Positions 9,179 through 20,509 of a stretch of 38,938 nucleotides of DNA are shown piece by piece. A program made the position numbers and the translations under genes. The stretch is taken from assembly GCA_021778035.1 (NCBI GenBank), contig JAJYCY010000014.1:1-38938 (forward strand), given 5' to 3'. Below the pieces are notes generated by a model. That model was not told the DNA's origin. It was given only the letters and a program-made list of their open reading frames with translations, and did no database searches. This DNA is from Pseudomonadota bacterium. Its GTDB lineage: Bacteria; Pseudomonadota; Gammaproteobacteria; Acidiferrobacterales; UBA6901. Numbering within the stretch: the first letter of the stretch is position 1; each line of letters opens with the position of its first letter.

Positions 9179-9483
9179 AGCGCCACCAGGACTTCATCGC
9201 AGGCGGACAGGTCACGGTAAATAGCATCGAGCTGTTCCTGGCTGTGCGCGGTAATGGTCACGGTCAGCGCGACATACTTGCGTCCGCGGCTTGGGCGTGT
9301 CCGGACCGCAATCAAATCCTCGGGTCTGGTGTGGCGCGAGATGATGCCCTGCACCAGCGCCTCGAACCTTATGTTTTGCCGGCCCATGGCCTTGATGTCG
9401 AAGCGGACAGGAAAGGTGATCGCGCCGGCCCGTGCCTGTCCTGCGCCGTTACCCTGCCCGTTGCCGCGGTCGGCAGACGTCAT
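9175..9483 (-). CDS. ybeD: YbeD/DUF493 family protein
   Basis: A 102-residue cytoplasmic protein with the DUF493 ferredoxin-like fold: TFPVRFDIKAMG at about 23-34, a central helix, then RKYVALTVTITAHSQEQLDAIYRDLSAC and the ending EVLVAL. The gene sits between dat and lipB, as in many gamma- and betaproteobacteria. Both ends are coupled: its ATG overlaps the dat stop (ATGA, 9480-9483) and its stop overlaps the lipB GTG (GTGA). The molecular role is unknown; a regulatory, ACT-like function has been suggested for the family from structure. The N-terminal 20 residues are Gly/Gln-rich and probably disordered. Confidence 0.92.
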   Translation of the reverse strand: MTSADRGNGQGNGAGQARAGAITFPVRFDIKAMGRQNIRFEALVQGIISRHTRPEDLIAVRTRPSRGRKYVALTVTITAHSQEQLDAIYRDLSACDEVLVAL

Positions 9484-10349
9484 TCGGCATGTCCCTTGCG
9501 CAGGGCATGTTTGTAGTCCTGGTAGAGTTCCAGCATCCGCTGCAGTGCCGGTCCCGGCCGGCCGCCACCGATATCACGGTCGTCGATGCGCACGATCGGA
9601 AGGATTTCCTTGGTAGAGCTCGTCATCCACACTTCATCGGCGGCAAACAGTTCGGAGCGCAGGATGTCGCGCTCCGAGCACGGAATGCCGTGGTCCCGCG
9701 CCAGCTCGATCACGAGATCACGCGTGATGCCCGGCAGGATGAACGGGCCTTTTGGCGGAGTGGCGAGGCTGCCACCGGATACGATGAAGATGTTGCTGGC
9801 AGCACCCTCCGTGATGCGGTCATCGCGGATCAGGATCGCCTCAGCGCAGCCGCTCTCGACTGCGGTCTGGCGCATCAGCACATTGGCAAGCAGGGCGATG
9901 GCCTTGATGTCGCAGCGCGTCCAGCGTATGTCCGCAACGGTGATCGCGTGCACGCCAGACCGGATCTGCTCGGGAGCCGGATAGGCAAGAGGCTGCGAAT
10001 AAGCGAAGACGGTGGGGGTCACTGCGGCCGGAAATGCATGGTCCCGGGGCGCGGCGCCGCGGGTAATTTCGAGATAGATGGACTGGTCGACAGCACCGTG
10101 TTCGGCAATCAGCTCCCGGAATATGTCGTGCCATTGTCCGGGGTTCAGCGGGTTCGGAATCCGGACCGACGCAAGGCTTGCATCCAGGCGCTGCAGATGG
10201 TGTGTCAGGCGGAACGGACGTCCGCCGTATACCGGGATGACTTCATAGACGCCATCGCCAAACACGAACCCGCGATCGAACACCGAAATCCGGGCAGATC
10301 CGGCGGGCAGATACTCGCCATTGAGGTAGACGCGTGCGGGGAGGGCCAT
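9480..10349 (-). CDS. dat: D-alanine/D-amino-acid aminotransferase, PLP fold type IV
   Basis: By family, a cytoplasmic PLP enzyme interconverting D-alanine and 2-oxo acids, which supplies or recycles D-amino acids for peptidoglycan. Seen features are the start VYLNGEYLPAGSARISVFDRGF, GDGVYEVIPVYGG, the PLP lysine in RCDIKAIALLANV, and EGAASNIFIV near the cofactor phosphate site. I chose the ATG at 10349, which begins just before the conserved VYLNGEY strand (289 residues). A TTG at 10373, with AGGACA upstream, would add eight residues. Branched-chain aminotransferase activity cannot be excluded by eye, but the position next to the cell-wall genes supports D-amino-acid use. dacA, often next to dat, is absent here. 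Confidence 0.88.
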   Translation of the reverse strand: MALPARVYLNGEYLPAGSARISVFDRGFVFGDGVYEVIPVYGGRPFRLTHHLQRLDASLASVRIPNPLNPGQWHDIFRELIAEHGAVDQSIYLEITRGAAPRDHAFPAAVTPTVFAYSQPLAYPAPEQIRSGVHAITVADIRWTRCDIKAIALLANVLMRQTAVESGCAEAILIRDDRITEGAASNIFIVSGGSLATPPKGPFILPGITRDLVIELARDHGIPCSERDILRSELFAADEVWMTSSTKEILPIVRIDDRDIGGGRPGPALQRMLELYQDYKHALRKGHAE

Positions 10350-10468
10350 GTTCAGTTCATCCAGGCTTGGCAATCATGTTCGGTGTCCTGCCGGTACCGG
10401 CGGCTGTATCGCATTATAACCCGCTGCCGGAATTGTGGCCGAAGCCAGGCCTGGCGCCGCCGGACGGA

Positions 10469-11365
10469 TTACTCCACTACGGCATATGCGCCATGGATGC
10501 CGTAGGCGGCCACGCGCTGCGCAAGCCTGTCGCAGTCCGCGATGGTTGGCAGCGGACCGATCCGGACCCGGAAGAGCGGCGTCGCCGTGGAGCGTGACGG
10601 TTGTATGCAGACATCCGGAAAATCGGCCCGTATCAGCTGCCGGCGCAGTGTCTGTGCGTGCTGCCGGTCAGCGAACGCGCCGACCTGCAGATATAGCCGC
10701 GGTGGGCTGGATACCGGCGGGGTACCGCGCGCCATGTCCGCACCTGCCCCGCCCCGGGCGACCTGCACGTCGGGCCGGCCGGGCGAGATTCCGTCCACTT
10801 CCACCAGCGCCGTTCCGGTCTGGAGCATGCCGAGTTTGGCTGCGGCGGCGTAGGACAGGTCAATCAGCCTGTTCTGCAGGAACGGACCCCGGTCATTGAT
10901 ACGCACGATGACCGATCGCCCGTTGGACAGGTCGGTTACGCGGGCGTAGCTCGGCAAGGGCAGTGTCCTGTGGGCCGCGGTCATTGCGTACATGTTGTAG
11001 CGCTCGCCATCGGCGGTGAATTTGCCGCCGAACTGCCGGCCGTACCAGGAAGCGATGCCGCGCGCGTGATAACCGGCCGCCTCCTTCAGCGGGTAGTACG
11101 TTCTGTGAAAGACCGTGTACGGCTGGTTGCCGATCGGACTGAGCGGTTCAGGCTGCGGAACCGCATTCGGGACGCTCATGACTTCGGCCAGCGGTCTGTG
11201 TCCGGGCCCGTCATTTTCGTAATAACCGCCCCGGCGCGGGACCGTGCTGCAGGCTGCCTCGAGCAGCAGCAGAATCAGGAGCGCAGGCCGTACCTGGAAT
11301 CGGGTAACCCTGCGTCCGCGTCTGTCAGGATCTGTCAGTGCCGGATGCGGGACAGGCAGGCGCAT
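10469..11365 (-). CDS. rlpA: Septal ring lytic transglycosylase RlpA, lipoprotein with SPOR domain
   Basis: A 298-residue outer-membrane lipoprotein that cleaves peptidoglycan glycan strands lacking stem peptides at the septum (family role). The N terminus has a signal peptide ending in LLLLEAAC, a lipobox-like site. Residues about 95-190 form the double-psi beta-barrel with [34 protein letters not shown] and RINDRGPF, including the catalytic-type acidic residues. A C-terminal SPOR domain (about 225-298) starts at [20 protein letters not shown] and binds denuded glycan. Its ATG (11365-11363) overlaps the rodA stop in TGATG, so translation is probably coupled. It directly precedes dat; no dacA or mltB lies between. 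Confidence 0.94.
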   Translation of the reverse strand: MRLPVPHPALTDPDRRGRRVTRFQVRPALLILLLLEAACSTVPRRGGYYENDGPGHRPLAEVMSVPNAVPQPEPLSPIGNQPYTVFHRTYYPLKEAAGYHARGIASWYGRQFGGKFTADGERYNMYAMTAAHRTLPLPSYARVTDLSNGRSVIVRINDRGPFLQNRLIDLSYAAAAKLGMLQTGTALVEVDGISPGRPDVQVARGGAGADMARGTPPVSSPPRLYLQVGAFADRQHAQTLRRQLIRADFPDVCIQPSRSTATPLFRVRIGPLPTIADCDRLAQRVAAYGIHGAYAVVE

Positions 11366-12447
11366 CAATCGGCGATGATCTTGCGGTGCGTATGGATGCT
11401 CATGAGCATCCCGAAAGCCGCCATCAGTGTCACGGTGGCGGTGCCGCCGTAGCTGATCAGGGGCAGGGGAACACCGACCACGGGCAGGATACCGCTCACC
11501 ATTCCGATGTTGACAAAAAAATACATGAAAAAGGTGAGCGCCAGGCCGCCGGCCAGCAGACGGGTGTAGGTGTCCTGTGCGTAGAACGCGATCAGCAGAC
11601 CTCGCCCCAGCACGAAGAGATACAGGCCTAATAGCATGAGGATCCCCAGAAATCCGAACTCCTCGGCGAATACCGCAAAAATGAAGTCAGTCGAGCTTTC
11701 CGGGAGGAAATTCAGGTGGGCCTGGCTGCTCTTGAGCCAGCCCTTGCCGAAAAAGCCGCCCGAACCGACCGCAATCATCGACTGGATCGTGTGATAACCG
11801 GCGCCGAGCGGATCGGAGCTGGGATCAAGCAGCGTGCGGATGCGCTGCTTCTGGTACTGATGCATGTGTGCCCAGAGAAGCGGAGTTGCCAGGCCAGCCA
11901 GCAGCAGGACCATAAGTATGGACCGCCAGCTCATGCCGGCCAGGAACAGGATCGTAAGCACGGAACCAAGGATGAGCGCGGCGGTCCCGAGGTCCGGCTG
12001 CTTGGCGATCAGCAGGATGGGTACGAGGGAAATCAGGCCGCCGAGGGCAACATACCGGGTGCGCGGCGGCAGCGAACCGCGGGCAAAGAACCACGCCAGC
12101 ATCATAGGCATGCCGAGCTTCATGATTTCGGCCGGCTGAAAGCGGAACAGACCGAAATTGAGCCAGCGCCGTGCCCCGAGCCTCACCGACCCGACGGCCA
12201 GTACGGCAACCAGCAGCATGAGTCCAAACGCGAAAATGTGGGGTGACCAGCGCCGCAGCGTCTCCGGACGGACCTGCGCGATGCTGACGAGCACCACAAA
12301 GCCGAGCATGAGCCGCACGACGTGGCGCACCATCAGCATGGAATTCTCGCCGCTGGCGCTGTAAAGCACGAACATGCCCACTACCGACAGCAGCAGAAGA
12401 GCCAGAAACAGGGGTCTGTCGAGATGCCAGCGCTGCCAGATGTTCAT
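11365..12447 (-). CDS. rodA: Peptidoglycan glycosyltransferase RodA (SEDS family)
   Basis: A 360-residue multi-pass inner-membrane protein that polymerises lipid II in the elongasome together with PBP2, encoded just upstream. About ten hydrophobic segments are seen. SEDS landmarks include the [18 protein letters not shown] segment, [11 protein letters not shown], the [12 protein letters not shown] segment and the C-terminal [13 protein letters not shown]. The family's catalytic-type Asp lies in KQPDLG. The ATG at 12447 sits 78 nt after the mrdA stop. The C terminus is short and basic (HTHRKIIAD). All expected features of RodA rather than FtsW are present, including the direct mrdA neighbour. 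Confidence 0.96.
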   Translation of the reverse strand: MNIWQRWHLDRPLFLALLLLSVVGMFVLYSASGENSMLMVRHVVRLMLGFVVLVSIAQVRPETLRRWSPHIFAFGLMLLVAVLAVGSVRLGARRWLNFGLFRFQPAEIMKLGMPMMLAWFFARGSLPPRTRYVALGGLISLVPILLIAKQPDLGTAALILGSVLTILFLAGMSWRSILMVLLLAGLATPLLWAHMHQYQKQRIRTLLDPSSDPLGAGYHTIQSMIAVGSGGFFGKGWLKSSQAHLNFLPESSTDFIFAVFAEEFGFLGILMLLGLYLFVLGRGLLIAFYAQDTYTRLLAGGLALTFFMYFFVNIGMVSGILPVVGVPLPLISYGGTATVTLMAAFGMLMSIHTHRKIIAD

Positions 12448-12525
12448 AGCCGGAAGATTAGAGCAGAAAAGCGGATGCGGAAAGCCCGGAATCCGTCACC
12501 GCTGCTCCGGCTGCCGGAAACGGCA

Positions 12526-14427
12526 TCAATGCGCATGCTGGACCGGTGCCCGCACGCTGGAGGCGGTCGACCCTGCAGGAGGCGGATTTTCCGGCAGCAG
12601 GTAGGCATCCATCACCTTCCGTGCCACCGGCCCTGCCACTTCGCCGCCAAAACCGCCATGTTCGACGATGACGGCGACTGCTATGCGCGGATCCGCAACC
12701 GGAGCAAATGCGATGAAAACCGCATTATCGCGCAGATCCCTCGCAATTTTCTTCACATTGTAGGCCATGTTCGAGGGCATGTCCTTGACCTGCGCAGTGC
12801 CGCTTTTGCCGGCAATCTTGTACGGCGCATGCAGGCCCATGAGATAACCGGTGCCCTTGGGGGAGCGCACCACATCCCTCATGTCTTGAACGATCGTCGC
12901 CAGGTCATTCTGGTTGTGAACTCCCACTGTGCGGCCGGGGGATGGCTTGAGATAGGTCATCACCCGGGTCGTCGGGTTCTCGATCGCGCGGACGACCTGC
13001 GGGTCAAAACCGACGCCGTGGTCGGCAAGCAAGGCGGTCGCATTGGCGAGCTCGAGCGGGGTGACCAGCATGGCTCCCTGGCCGACGCCCATGATGACCG
13101 TTTCCCCGGGATACCACGGCAGGCCATGTGCCGCTTTCCATGCGGGTGACGGCACGAGTCCGGAAATTTCTCCGGGGATGTCGATCCCGGTCTTCGCACC
13201 GAACCCGAATTTGTCGAGAATATCGTCGATGCGGCTGATCCCGAGGTGGACGGCGAGATTGTAGAAGTAAACGTCGCAGGACTCCATGATCGCGTGGCGC
13301 AGGTCAACCGTGCCGTGACCACCCTCACGCCAGCGCCAGCAGTGGAAAATATGCGAACTGCCTGGCAGGTGGTACCACCCGGGACAGAAATAGGTCTGGT
13401 CCGGATTCATCCCGTCCTCCAGCGCGCCCAGGGCCAGAAACGGTTTTATGGTCGAACCCGGCGCGTATCGTCCGTCGAGCGCGCGGTTCAGCAGCGGCCT
13501 GTCCGGGTTATCCATCAGCGCCCGGTAATTCTTGGTGCTGATGCCATCGACAAACTCGTTGGGGTTATAGGTCGGCGTGCTGACGAATGCCAGCACGCCC
13601 CCGTTCCGGGGGTCTATGGCAACCACGGTTCCGCGGTGGTTTCCGAGGGCTTGTTCGGCGGCGGCCTGGACGCGGGCGTCCAGGTTGAGATACAGATTGT
13701 CTCCTGCCACAGGCGGTATGCGGTCGAGCGTGCGGATTGCCCGGCCCTCGGCGTTGACCTCGACTTTCTTGATTCCACTGCGGCCCCGCAGCACGTCCTC
13801 GTAGCTTGCCTCGACGCCGAGCTTGCCGATGTACTCGATGCCCCGGTAATTGGCATCGTTGATCTCCTTGGTGTCGTTTTCACTGATTCTCCCGACATAT
13901 CCGAGCGCGGATACGGCAAGCCCGCCCTGAGGGTAGTAGCGCTCGAGACGGGCATGCAGCTCGGCTCCGGTAAGCCTGTAGCGCTGGACGGCAAACCGGT
14001 CTGCCTCCTCTTCCGTCAGGTTGTTGCGCAGGACCAGGCTGTCGAAATGCGGTTTCTCCCGCAGCTCCCGGTAGAAGTTCCTGAGATCCTGCCTGTTCAG
14101 CGTTACGATCTTGCCTAACTGGGAAAGCAGGACCTTCATGTTTTTTACCTGGTCCGGGACGATTTCCAGTGTGAGAACCGGGTAGTTTTCAGCCAGCACG
14201 ACCCCGTTGCGGTCGAAAATCAGCCCCCGGACCGGAGCAATCGGAACCGGGTTGATGCTGTTTTCGTTGGACAGCGTCATGTAATGGCGGTGATCGATGA
14301 TCTGCAGGTAGGCGAGCCGTACGACCAGCACCAGCACCAGCACGGCGATGACAGCGATCACGCCGGTCATGCGTGCGTTGACCAGGCGCGATTCGCGCAG
14401 GTAATCCTTGATCGGCGTGCCGGACAT
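12526..14427 (-). CDS. mrdA: Penicillin-binding protein 2 (elongasome transpeptidase)
   Basis: A 633-residue inner-membrane protein with one N-terminal helix (about 22-42), a pedestal domain (about 60-240) and a transpeptidase domain (about 260-600). Catalytic motifs are STIK (Ser325, Lys328), SCD (383-385) and KSGT (541-544). SxD instead of SxN is normal for PBP2. It cross-links side-wall peptidoglycan in the rod complex with RodA, MreC and MreD. The ATG at 14427 lies three bases after the mreD stop, so the genes are almost certainly co-translated. The last 30 residues are Pro/Ser/His-rich and not conserved. Confidence 0.96.
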   Translation of the reverse strand: MSGTPIKDYLRESRLVNARMTGVIAVIAVLVLVLVVRLAYLQIIDHRHYMTLSNENSINPVPIAPVRGLIFDRNGVVLAENYPVLTLEIVPDQVKNMKVLLSQLGKIVTLNRQDLRNFYRELREKPHFDSLVLRNNLTEEEADRFAVQRYRLTGAELHARLERYYPQGGLAVSALGYVGRISENDTKEINDANYRGIEYIGKLGVEASYEDVLRGRSGIKKVEVNAEGRAIRTLDRIPPVAGDNLYLNLDARVQAAAEQALGNHRGTVVAIDPRNGGVLAFVSTPTYNPNEFVDGISTKNYRALMDNPDRPLLNRALDGRYAPGSTIKPFLALGALEDGMNPDQTYFCPGWYHLPGSSHIFHCWRWREGGHGTVDLRHAIMESCDVYFYNLAVHLGISRIDDILDKFGFGAKTGIDIPGEISGLVPSPAWKAAHGLPWYPGETVIMGVGQGAMLVTPLELANATALLADHGVGFDPQVVRAIENPTTRVMTYLKPSPGRTVGVHNQNDLATIVQDMRDVVRSPKGTGYLMGLHAPYKIAGKSGTAQVKDMPSNMAYNVKKIARDLRDNAVFIAFAPVADPRIAVAVIVEHGGFGGEVAGPVARKVMDAYLLPENPPPAGSTASSVRAPVQHAH

Positions 14428-14430
14428 GAC

Positions 14431-14922
14431 TCAGCTTACGCGCGCGCGGCGCCGTATGTCCCTCAGGATGACGAACAGCCAGGGCCAGATCAGCATGCTC
14501 ACGATGCTCGACGTCCAGTATGACCACCGCACCGGGGTGTGCGTAACCAGGTCCCGGATCCAGAGCACGACCAGGTGGTTGATCGTCACCAGGACGAGCA
14601 CGGTGACCGCCTGCTGCCAGCGCGGAAACATGCGCATGCGCAGATGCAGCTTCAGTGTGAGAAACGCAATCAGCGTCTCGGCCAGCGCCTGCTGGCCGAG
14701 CAGCGATCCGTACAGGACGTCAAGGATCAGTCCGACCGTCCAGCCGACACCCACCCCGACGCGCTGCGGTGTGGCCATGCACCAGTAGATCAGGACCAGC
14801 GTGACCCAGTCAGGCCGAAACGGCTGGGCCCAGCCCGGTCCGGGCAGGATCGCAAGGATGAGTGCCACCACGAAGGTGGAGGCAATCACCAGGCGGCTGC
14901 GGTTGTCAGGGCCAAGACTCAT
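14431..14922 (-). CDS. mreD: Rod shape-determining protein MreD
   Basis: A 163-residue inner-membrane protein with five or six hydrophobic helices, starting around ASTFVVALILAILP. The WVTLVLIYWCMATPQRVGVGVGWTVGLILDVLYGSLLGQQAL region matches the conserved MreD core, with small residues and Gly/Asp in the helix pair. It joins the elongasome with MreC, PBP2 and RodA. It lies 66 nt after mreC and three bases before mrdA. The assignment rests on hydropathy, core motif and order mreB-mreC-mreD-mrdA. Confidence 0.93.
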   Translation of the reverse strand: MSLGPDNRSRLVIASTFVVALILAILPGPGWAQPFRPDWVTLVLIYWCMATPQRVGVGVGWTVGLILDVLYGSLLGQQALAETLIAFLTLKLHLRMRMFPRWQQAVTVLVLVTINHLVVLWIRDLVTHTPVRWSYWTSSIVSMLIWPWLFVILRDIRRRARVS

Positions 14923-14988
14923 ACGCAGGAGTCCGCTCCACGCAGCGGGCCGGTGCCACAGGTCCGGCCGGCGCGACGCCGGGGGTCT

Positions 14989-15963
14989 TCAGTGCCCATG
15001 GGTGCCAGCAGGCTGGTCCTTCGCACCACCAGGCGGCGGGAGCCGCGCGGCGCCAGCTCCTGTCGCGGATGGGCCTGGCGGCAACCCGGGTGTGCCGACT
15101 GCGGGTGGTTTCAGCTTTCCGGCAGCGAGCGAAGCGTGCGATGGCCAGATCAGCAGGACTTCCTTGTTGTATTCGAGGTGCGCTACCGGACGGGCATGGA
15201 TGCCCAGGAAAGGTTCATTCGGGTCATTGGTGATGTGTGTGACGCGCGCCACCGGGTAGCCGAACGGAAAGGTACCGCCGATGCCTGAGCTGACCAGGAG
15301 ATCGCCCACCCGGATGTCGGTCGGTGCCGTGAGATAGCGCACGGCAACGCGGTCTTCGTCACCGGTTCCAAACACAATGGTGCGCAGCCCGTTACGGGTG
15401 TCTTCGACTGGAATGGCGTGACCGGGATCAGTGATGAGCGTAACGCGGCTCTGTTCAAGGTCGACTTCAGTGACCTGTCCCATGATCCCGTGGTTGTCTA
15501 TGACAGGTTGCCCGTCATAGACTCCGTCGCGGCTGCCCTTGGCGATGACGATCTTGCGCGTGAACGGCTCCTCGCTCACCTGCAGGATCTTGGCTACGAC
15601 AGCCCGGTCCGCGACCAGCGCCGCGGAGCCAAGCAGTTTCCGCAAATGGGTGTTCTGGGCCCTGAGTGCATCAAACCGCTCGAGCTTTGCCTCGATCTTC
15701 ACTTGCCGCGCAGCAAGCCGGTCGTACTTCTTCTGCAGCGCCCGGTTCCCTCCGGCGAACTGGATGACCGATTCACCGATCCGTGCGGGAATGGTCGCCG
15801 CGACCTCAAGCGGATAAAACAGCAGGCTGAGTCCTGCGCGGATCCTGGCGAGGTGCTGGCCCCGATAATCGAGCACCATCAGGGCCAGAGCCAGCGCGGT
15901 AAAAATGACAAAGCGGGTCAGGACAGTAGGTGTGCGCAAGGACCAGCCGGTGGAACTCAGCAT
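14989..15963 (-). CDS. mreC: Rod shape-determining protein MreC
   Basis: A 324-residue bitopic membrane protein that links MreB to PBP2 in the periplasm. It has one N-terminal helix (about 14-32), a coiled-coil-like segment (about 70-110, NRALQKKYDRLAARQVKIEA) and a C-terminal beta-barrel domain with GSRDGVYDGQPVIDNHGIMG, LITDPGHAIPV and DLLVSSGIGGTFP. A Pro/Gly/Ala-rich tail of about 45 residues follows the domain and is probably disordered. The ATG at 15963 is 18 nt after mreB. Confidence 0.95.
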   Translation of the reverse strand: MLSSTGWSLRTPTVLTRFVIFTALALALMVLDYRGQHLARIRAGLSLLFYPLEVAATIPARIGESVIQFAGGNRALQKKYDRLAARQVKIEAKLERFDALRAQNTHLRKLLGSAALVADRAVVAKILQVSEEPFTRKIVIAKGSRDGVYDGQPVIDNHGIMGQVTEVDLEQSRVTLITDPGHAIPVEDTRNGLRTIVFGTGDEDRVAVRYLTAPTDIRVGDLLVSSGIGGTFPFGYPVARVTHITNDPNEPFLGIHARPVAHLEYNKEVLLIWPSHASLAAGKLKPPAVGTPGLPPGPSATGAGAARLPPPGGAKDQPAGTHGH

Positions 15964-15981
15964 CAGTACATCCAGGGTGAA

Positions 15982-17184
<1,203 letters not shown>

Positions 17185-17472
17185 ATGTCACTGAGCCGGA
17201 CGGATGTTGAACGCATTGCGCATCTTGCGCGCCTCGAAGTCGGCGAGCAAGAACTGGCTGCCTATGCCGAGACCCTTTCCCGGATACTCGGCCTGATCGA
17301 GCAGATGAACGCGGTCGACACCACCGGCGTGACTCCGATATCCCATCCGCTTGAGGCCGGACTGCGGCTGCGGGCGGATGAGGTGACCGAATCCGACCGG
17401 CGCCAGGACTTTCAGGCGATCGCTCCGTCTACGCAGGAGGGCCTGTATCTGGTGCCGAAGGTGATCGAATGA
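17185..17472 (+). CDS. gatC: Asp-tRNA(Asn)/Glu-tRNA(Gln) amidotransferase subunit C
   Basis: A 95-residue subunit that wraps around and stabilises GatA in the GatCAB amidotransferase. Seen features are [17 protein letters not shown] at the start, [19 protein letters not shown] in the middle, and the ending [23 protein letters not shown]. The ATG at 17185 has GGGGA upstream and matches family length; an earlier in-frame GTG would add 11 unlike residues. It is followed after 43 nt by gatA. Presence of gatCAB implies that Gln-tRNA and/or Asn-tRNA is made by the indirect route. Confidence 0.96.
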   Translation: MSLSRTDVERIAHLARLEVGEQELAAYAETLSRILGLIEQMNAVDTTGVTPISHPLEAGLRLRADEVTESDRRQDFQAIAPSTQEGLYLVPKVIE

Positions 17473-17515
17473 TCCGCAGTTCCTGTGTCGCCCGGTCCAG
17501 CCGCTGAATCCTGCC

Positions 17516-18973
17516 ATGTCCTTGTACCGAAGCACTCTTGCCGGACTTTACAAGTTACTGAAAAAGAAAGAAATTTCTTCTCAGGAGCTGACCCAGGTGT
17601 ATCTCGATCGTATCGAGGCACATTCCGACCTCAATGCGTTTGTGACCGTGGACCGCACACGTGCGCTTGCGCAGGCACAGGCGGCCGATGCGCGCCTGCA
17701 TGCCGGCACCGGCACGCCGCTGACCGGAATCCCGCTCGCCCAGAAGGATATTTTCTGTACCGAAGGCCTGTTGACGACCTGCGGATCGAGGATGCTCGCG
17801 AATTTCGTTGCTCCTTACGACGCGACGGTGATCAGCCGGTTCAACGACGCCGGCAGCGTGCTCCTCGGCAAGACAAATATGGACGAGTTTGCGATGGGGT
17901 CAAGCAACGAGACCTCCTTTTTCGGTCCGGTGCTCAATCCCTGGGACCGGCGCTGTGTGCCGGGGGGCAGTTCGGGTGGATCAGCCGCGGCGGTAGCCGC
18001 CTGTCTCGCTCCGGCAGCCACAGGCACCGATACCGGCGGGTCCATCCGCCAGCCAGCCGCGCTGAGCGGCATTACCGGCCTCAAGCCCAGTTACGGCCGG
18101 GTGTCGCGCTTCGGCATGATCGCGTTTGCATCGTCGCTCGACCAGGCTGGCCCCATGACCCGCAGCGCCGAGGATGCGGCACTGATGCTCAATGTCATGG
18201 CCGGATTCGACCCGCGCGATTCCACGTCGGTCGACCGGCCGGTTCCGGACTACACCCGCACGCTGGATGAGCCGCTGGCGGGCCTGCGCATCGGTCTGCC
18301 GCGCGAATACTTCGGTCACGGCCTCGCGGCCGAGGTCGGACGCGCGATCGAAGCGGCGCTGGAGCAATACCGCCGGCTGGGCGCGAAAACGGTGGATGTG
18401 AGCCTTCCCAACAGCGGTCTCGCGATCCCGTGCTACTACGTGCTCGCGCCAGCCGAGGCATCGAGTAACCTGGCGCGCTACGACGGGGTCCGCTATGGCT
18501 ATCGTGCCCCCGAATATGCGGATCTCTGGGAACTGTATTCAAAAACGCGGGCCCAGGGATTCGGTGCCGAGGTCAAGCGCCGCATCATGATCGGTACCTA
18601 TGCGCTGTCTGCCGGCTACTATGATGCGTACTACCTCAAGGCCCAGAAGCTGAGGCGGCTGATCAGCGCCGATTTTGCCAGCGCATTCGAGCACTGCGAT
18701 GTGATCATGGGTCCGACCTCACCGGGCACCGCCTTCGAATTCGGTTCCAGGAGCGGTGATCCCGTGGCGATGTACCTGAGCGACATTTATACGATTTCGG
18801 TAAACCTCGCGGGCCTTCCGGGCATGTCGGTTCCAGCCGGATTTGACAGCGGCAACCGGCCGATCGGGCTGCAGATCATTGGCCGGTATTTTGATGAAGC
18901 GAAGCTGCTGAATGTCGCACACAGGTTTCAGCAGGTAACGGACTGGCATCTTCGCGTGCCGGAGGGATTCTGA
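17516..18973 (+). CDS. gatA: Asp-tRNA(Asn)/Glu-tRNA(Gln) amidotransferase subunit A
   Basis: A 485-residue amidase that releases ammonia from glutamine for GatB. The Ser-cisSer-Lys triad is seen as Lys77 in IPLAQKDIF, Ser152 in [11 protein letters not shown] and Ser176 in [13 protein letters not shown], with the expected 24-residue spacing between the serines. [13 protein letters not shown] and the C-terminal [11 protein letters not shown] and [15 protein letters not shown] are conserved. The middle gene of gatC-gatA-gatB, with 43 nt to each neighbour. Confidence 0.98.
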   Translation: MSLYRSTLAGLYKLLKKKEISSQELTQVYLDRIEAHSDLNAFVTVDRTRALAQAQAADARLHAGTGTPLTGIPLAQKDIFCTEGLLTTCGSRMLANFVAPYDATVISRFNDAGSVLLGKTNMDEFAMGSSNETSFFGPVLNPWDRRCVPGGSSGGSAAAVAACLAPAATGTDTGGSIRQPAALSGITGLKPSYGRVSRFGMIAFASSLDQAGPMTRSAEDAALMLNVMAGFDPRDSTSVDRPVPDYTRTLDEPLAGLRIGLPREYFGHGLAAEVGRAIEAALEQYRRLGAKTVDVSLPNSGLAIPCYYVLAPAEASSNLARYDGVRYGYRAPEYADLWELYSKTRAQGFGAEVKRRIMIGTYALSAGYYDAYYLKAQKLRRLISADFASAFEHCDVIMGPTSPGTAFEFGSRSGDPVAMYLSDIYTISVNLAGLPGMSVPAGFDSGNRPIGLQIIGRYFDEAKLLNVAHRFQQVTDWHLRVPEGF

Positions 18974-19015
18974 GCCAGCGGTATCGCGGCTGGATCCAGA
19001 CAGAAAGGTCGGCGG

Positions 19016-20458
19016 ATGGAATGGGAAACGGTCATAGGGCTTGAAGTACATGCGCAGCTGCTCACGAAGAGCAAGCTGTTTTCGGGTTCGAGCACGCAGT
19101 TCGGGGCCCAGCCCAATACCCAGGCCTGCGCGGTCGACATCGCGCTGCCCGGAGTGCTTCCGGTGATGAACCTCGAGGCCGCACGCATGGCCGTGAAGTT
19201 CGGTCTGGCGGTCGGTGCGACCGTGAACCGTCGTTCGGTATTCGCGCGCAAGAACTATTTCTATCCGGATCTGCCAAAGGGATACCAGATCTCGCAGTAC
19301 GAGCTGCCGGTGGTGCAGCTCGGCCGGCTCATGATCGATGTCGACGGGATGAAGAAAGAAATCGGTATTACCCGTGCCCATCTCGAGGAGGACGCGGGCA
19401 AGTCGCTGCATGAAGCGTTTGAGGGCCTTACCGGCATCGACCTGAATCGTGCCGGCACGCCGCTTCTGGAGATCGTTTCCGAGCCTGACATGCGTTCAGC
19501 GAAGGAAGCGGTGACCTACCTCAAGAAGCTGCATGTGCTGGTACGCTATCTCGGGATCTGCGACGGCAATATGCAGGAAGGATCGTTCCGCTGCGATGCA
19601 AATGTTTCCGTGCGGCCGAAGGGGCAGCATGCCTTCGGTACACGTGCCGAGCTGAAGAACATCAATTCCTTCCGGTTCGTGGAAAAAGCAATTGACTACG
19701 AGGTTGCGCGGCAGGTAGAGCTGATCGAGAGCGGTGGCAAGGTGGTGCAGGAAACGCGGCTGTATGATTCACAGAGCAACGAGACGCGGTCTATGCGCAG
19801 CAAGGAAGAGGCGCATGACTACCGCTATTTCCCGGATCCCGACCTTCTCCCGCTGGAACTCGACGAGCAGTTCATCAAGGAAGCGGCGCTGGGCCTGCCG
19901 GAACTGCCAGACGCGAAGCGGGAGCGCTTTGTCCGGGAGTACGGTCTTAGCGCGTACGACGCCGAAGTGCTGACGGGGTCGCGGGAAATGGCGGATTATT
20001 ACGAGGCTGCTGCGGCCATGGTACCCGGGCAGGCGAAACTGGCGGCAAACTGGATCATCGGTGATCTGAGCGGATACCTCAACCGGGATAGCCTGGGGAT
20101 CGGTGATGCGCCGGTGACGTCGGCCATGCTGGCGGGACTGGTGTGCCGGATCGCGGACAGCACGATCTCCGGGAAGATTGCCAAGGATGTCTTCGATGCC
20201 ATGTGGAACGGCGAAGGCGATGCCGATGCTGTCATTGGAAAAAAGGGGCTCAGGCAGATCACCGACGAGTCCGCGATCGAGCGTATCATCGACGAGGTTA
20301 TGGCGCGCAATCCGAAACAACTCGAACAGTATCGCAGCGGTCAGGACAAGCTTTTCGGCTTCTTCGTAGGCCAGGTCATGAAGGCCACCCAGGGCAAGGC
20401 CAATCCAGCCCAGGTGAATGAATCTCTCAGAAAGAAACTCGGCGATAAACCGGCATAG
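19016..20458 (+). CDS. gatB: Asp-tRNA(Asn)/Glu-tRNA(Gln) amidotransferase subunit B
   Basis: A 480-residue kinase/transamidase that phosphorylates and amidates misacylated Glu-tRNA(Gln) or Asp-tRNA(Asn). The start is [13 protein letters not shown], followed by [31 protein letters not shown] and [14 protein letters not shown]. Then come [30 protein letters not shown] and [13 protein letters not shown]. The C-terminal YqeY-like domain ends [17 protein letters not shown]. All parts are standard. It is the last gene of gatCAB, and a glycosyltransferase gene follows after 51 nt. Confidence 0.98.
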   Translation: MEWETVIGLEVHAQLLTKSKLFSGSSTQFGAQPNTQACAVDIALPGVLPVMNLEAARMAVKFGLAVGATVNRRSVFARKNYFYPDLPKGYQISQYELPVVQLGRLMIDVDGMKKEIGITRAHLEEDAGKSLHEAFEGLTGIDLNRAGTPLLEIVSEPDMRSAKEAVTYLKKLHVLVRYLGICDGNMQEGSFRCDANVSVRPKGQHAFGTRAELKNINSFRFVEKAIDYEVARQVELIESGGKVVQETRLYDSQSNETRSMRSKEEAHDYRYFPDPDLLPLELDEQFIKEAALGLPELPDAKRERFVREYGLSAYDAEVLTGSREMADYYEAAAAMVPGQAKLAANWIIGDLSGYLNRDSLGIGDAPVTSAMLAGLVCRIADSTISGKIAKDVFDAMWNGEGDADAVIGKKGLRQITDESAIERIIDEVMARNPKQLEQYRSGQDKLFGFFVGQVMKATQGKANPAQVNESLRKKLGDKPA

Positions 20459-20509
20459 CCGGCGGACCGGGACCACCACAAATCCAGCCACCCGCACGGG
20501 GAAATACCA

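Noticed and set aside
9432-10505. A 357-codon plus-strand frame opposite dat
   Set aside because: dat is fully supported by motifs and operon overlaps; the antisense product has no recognisable fold.
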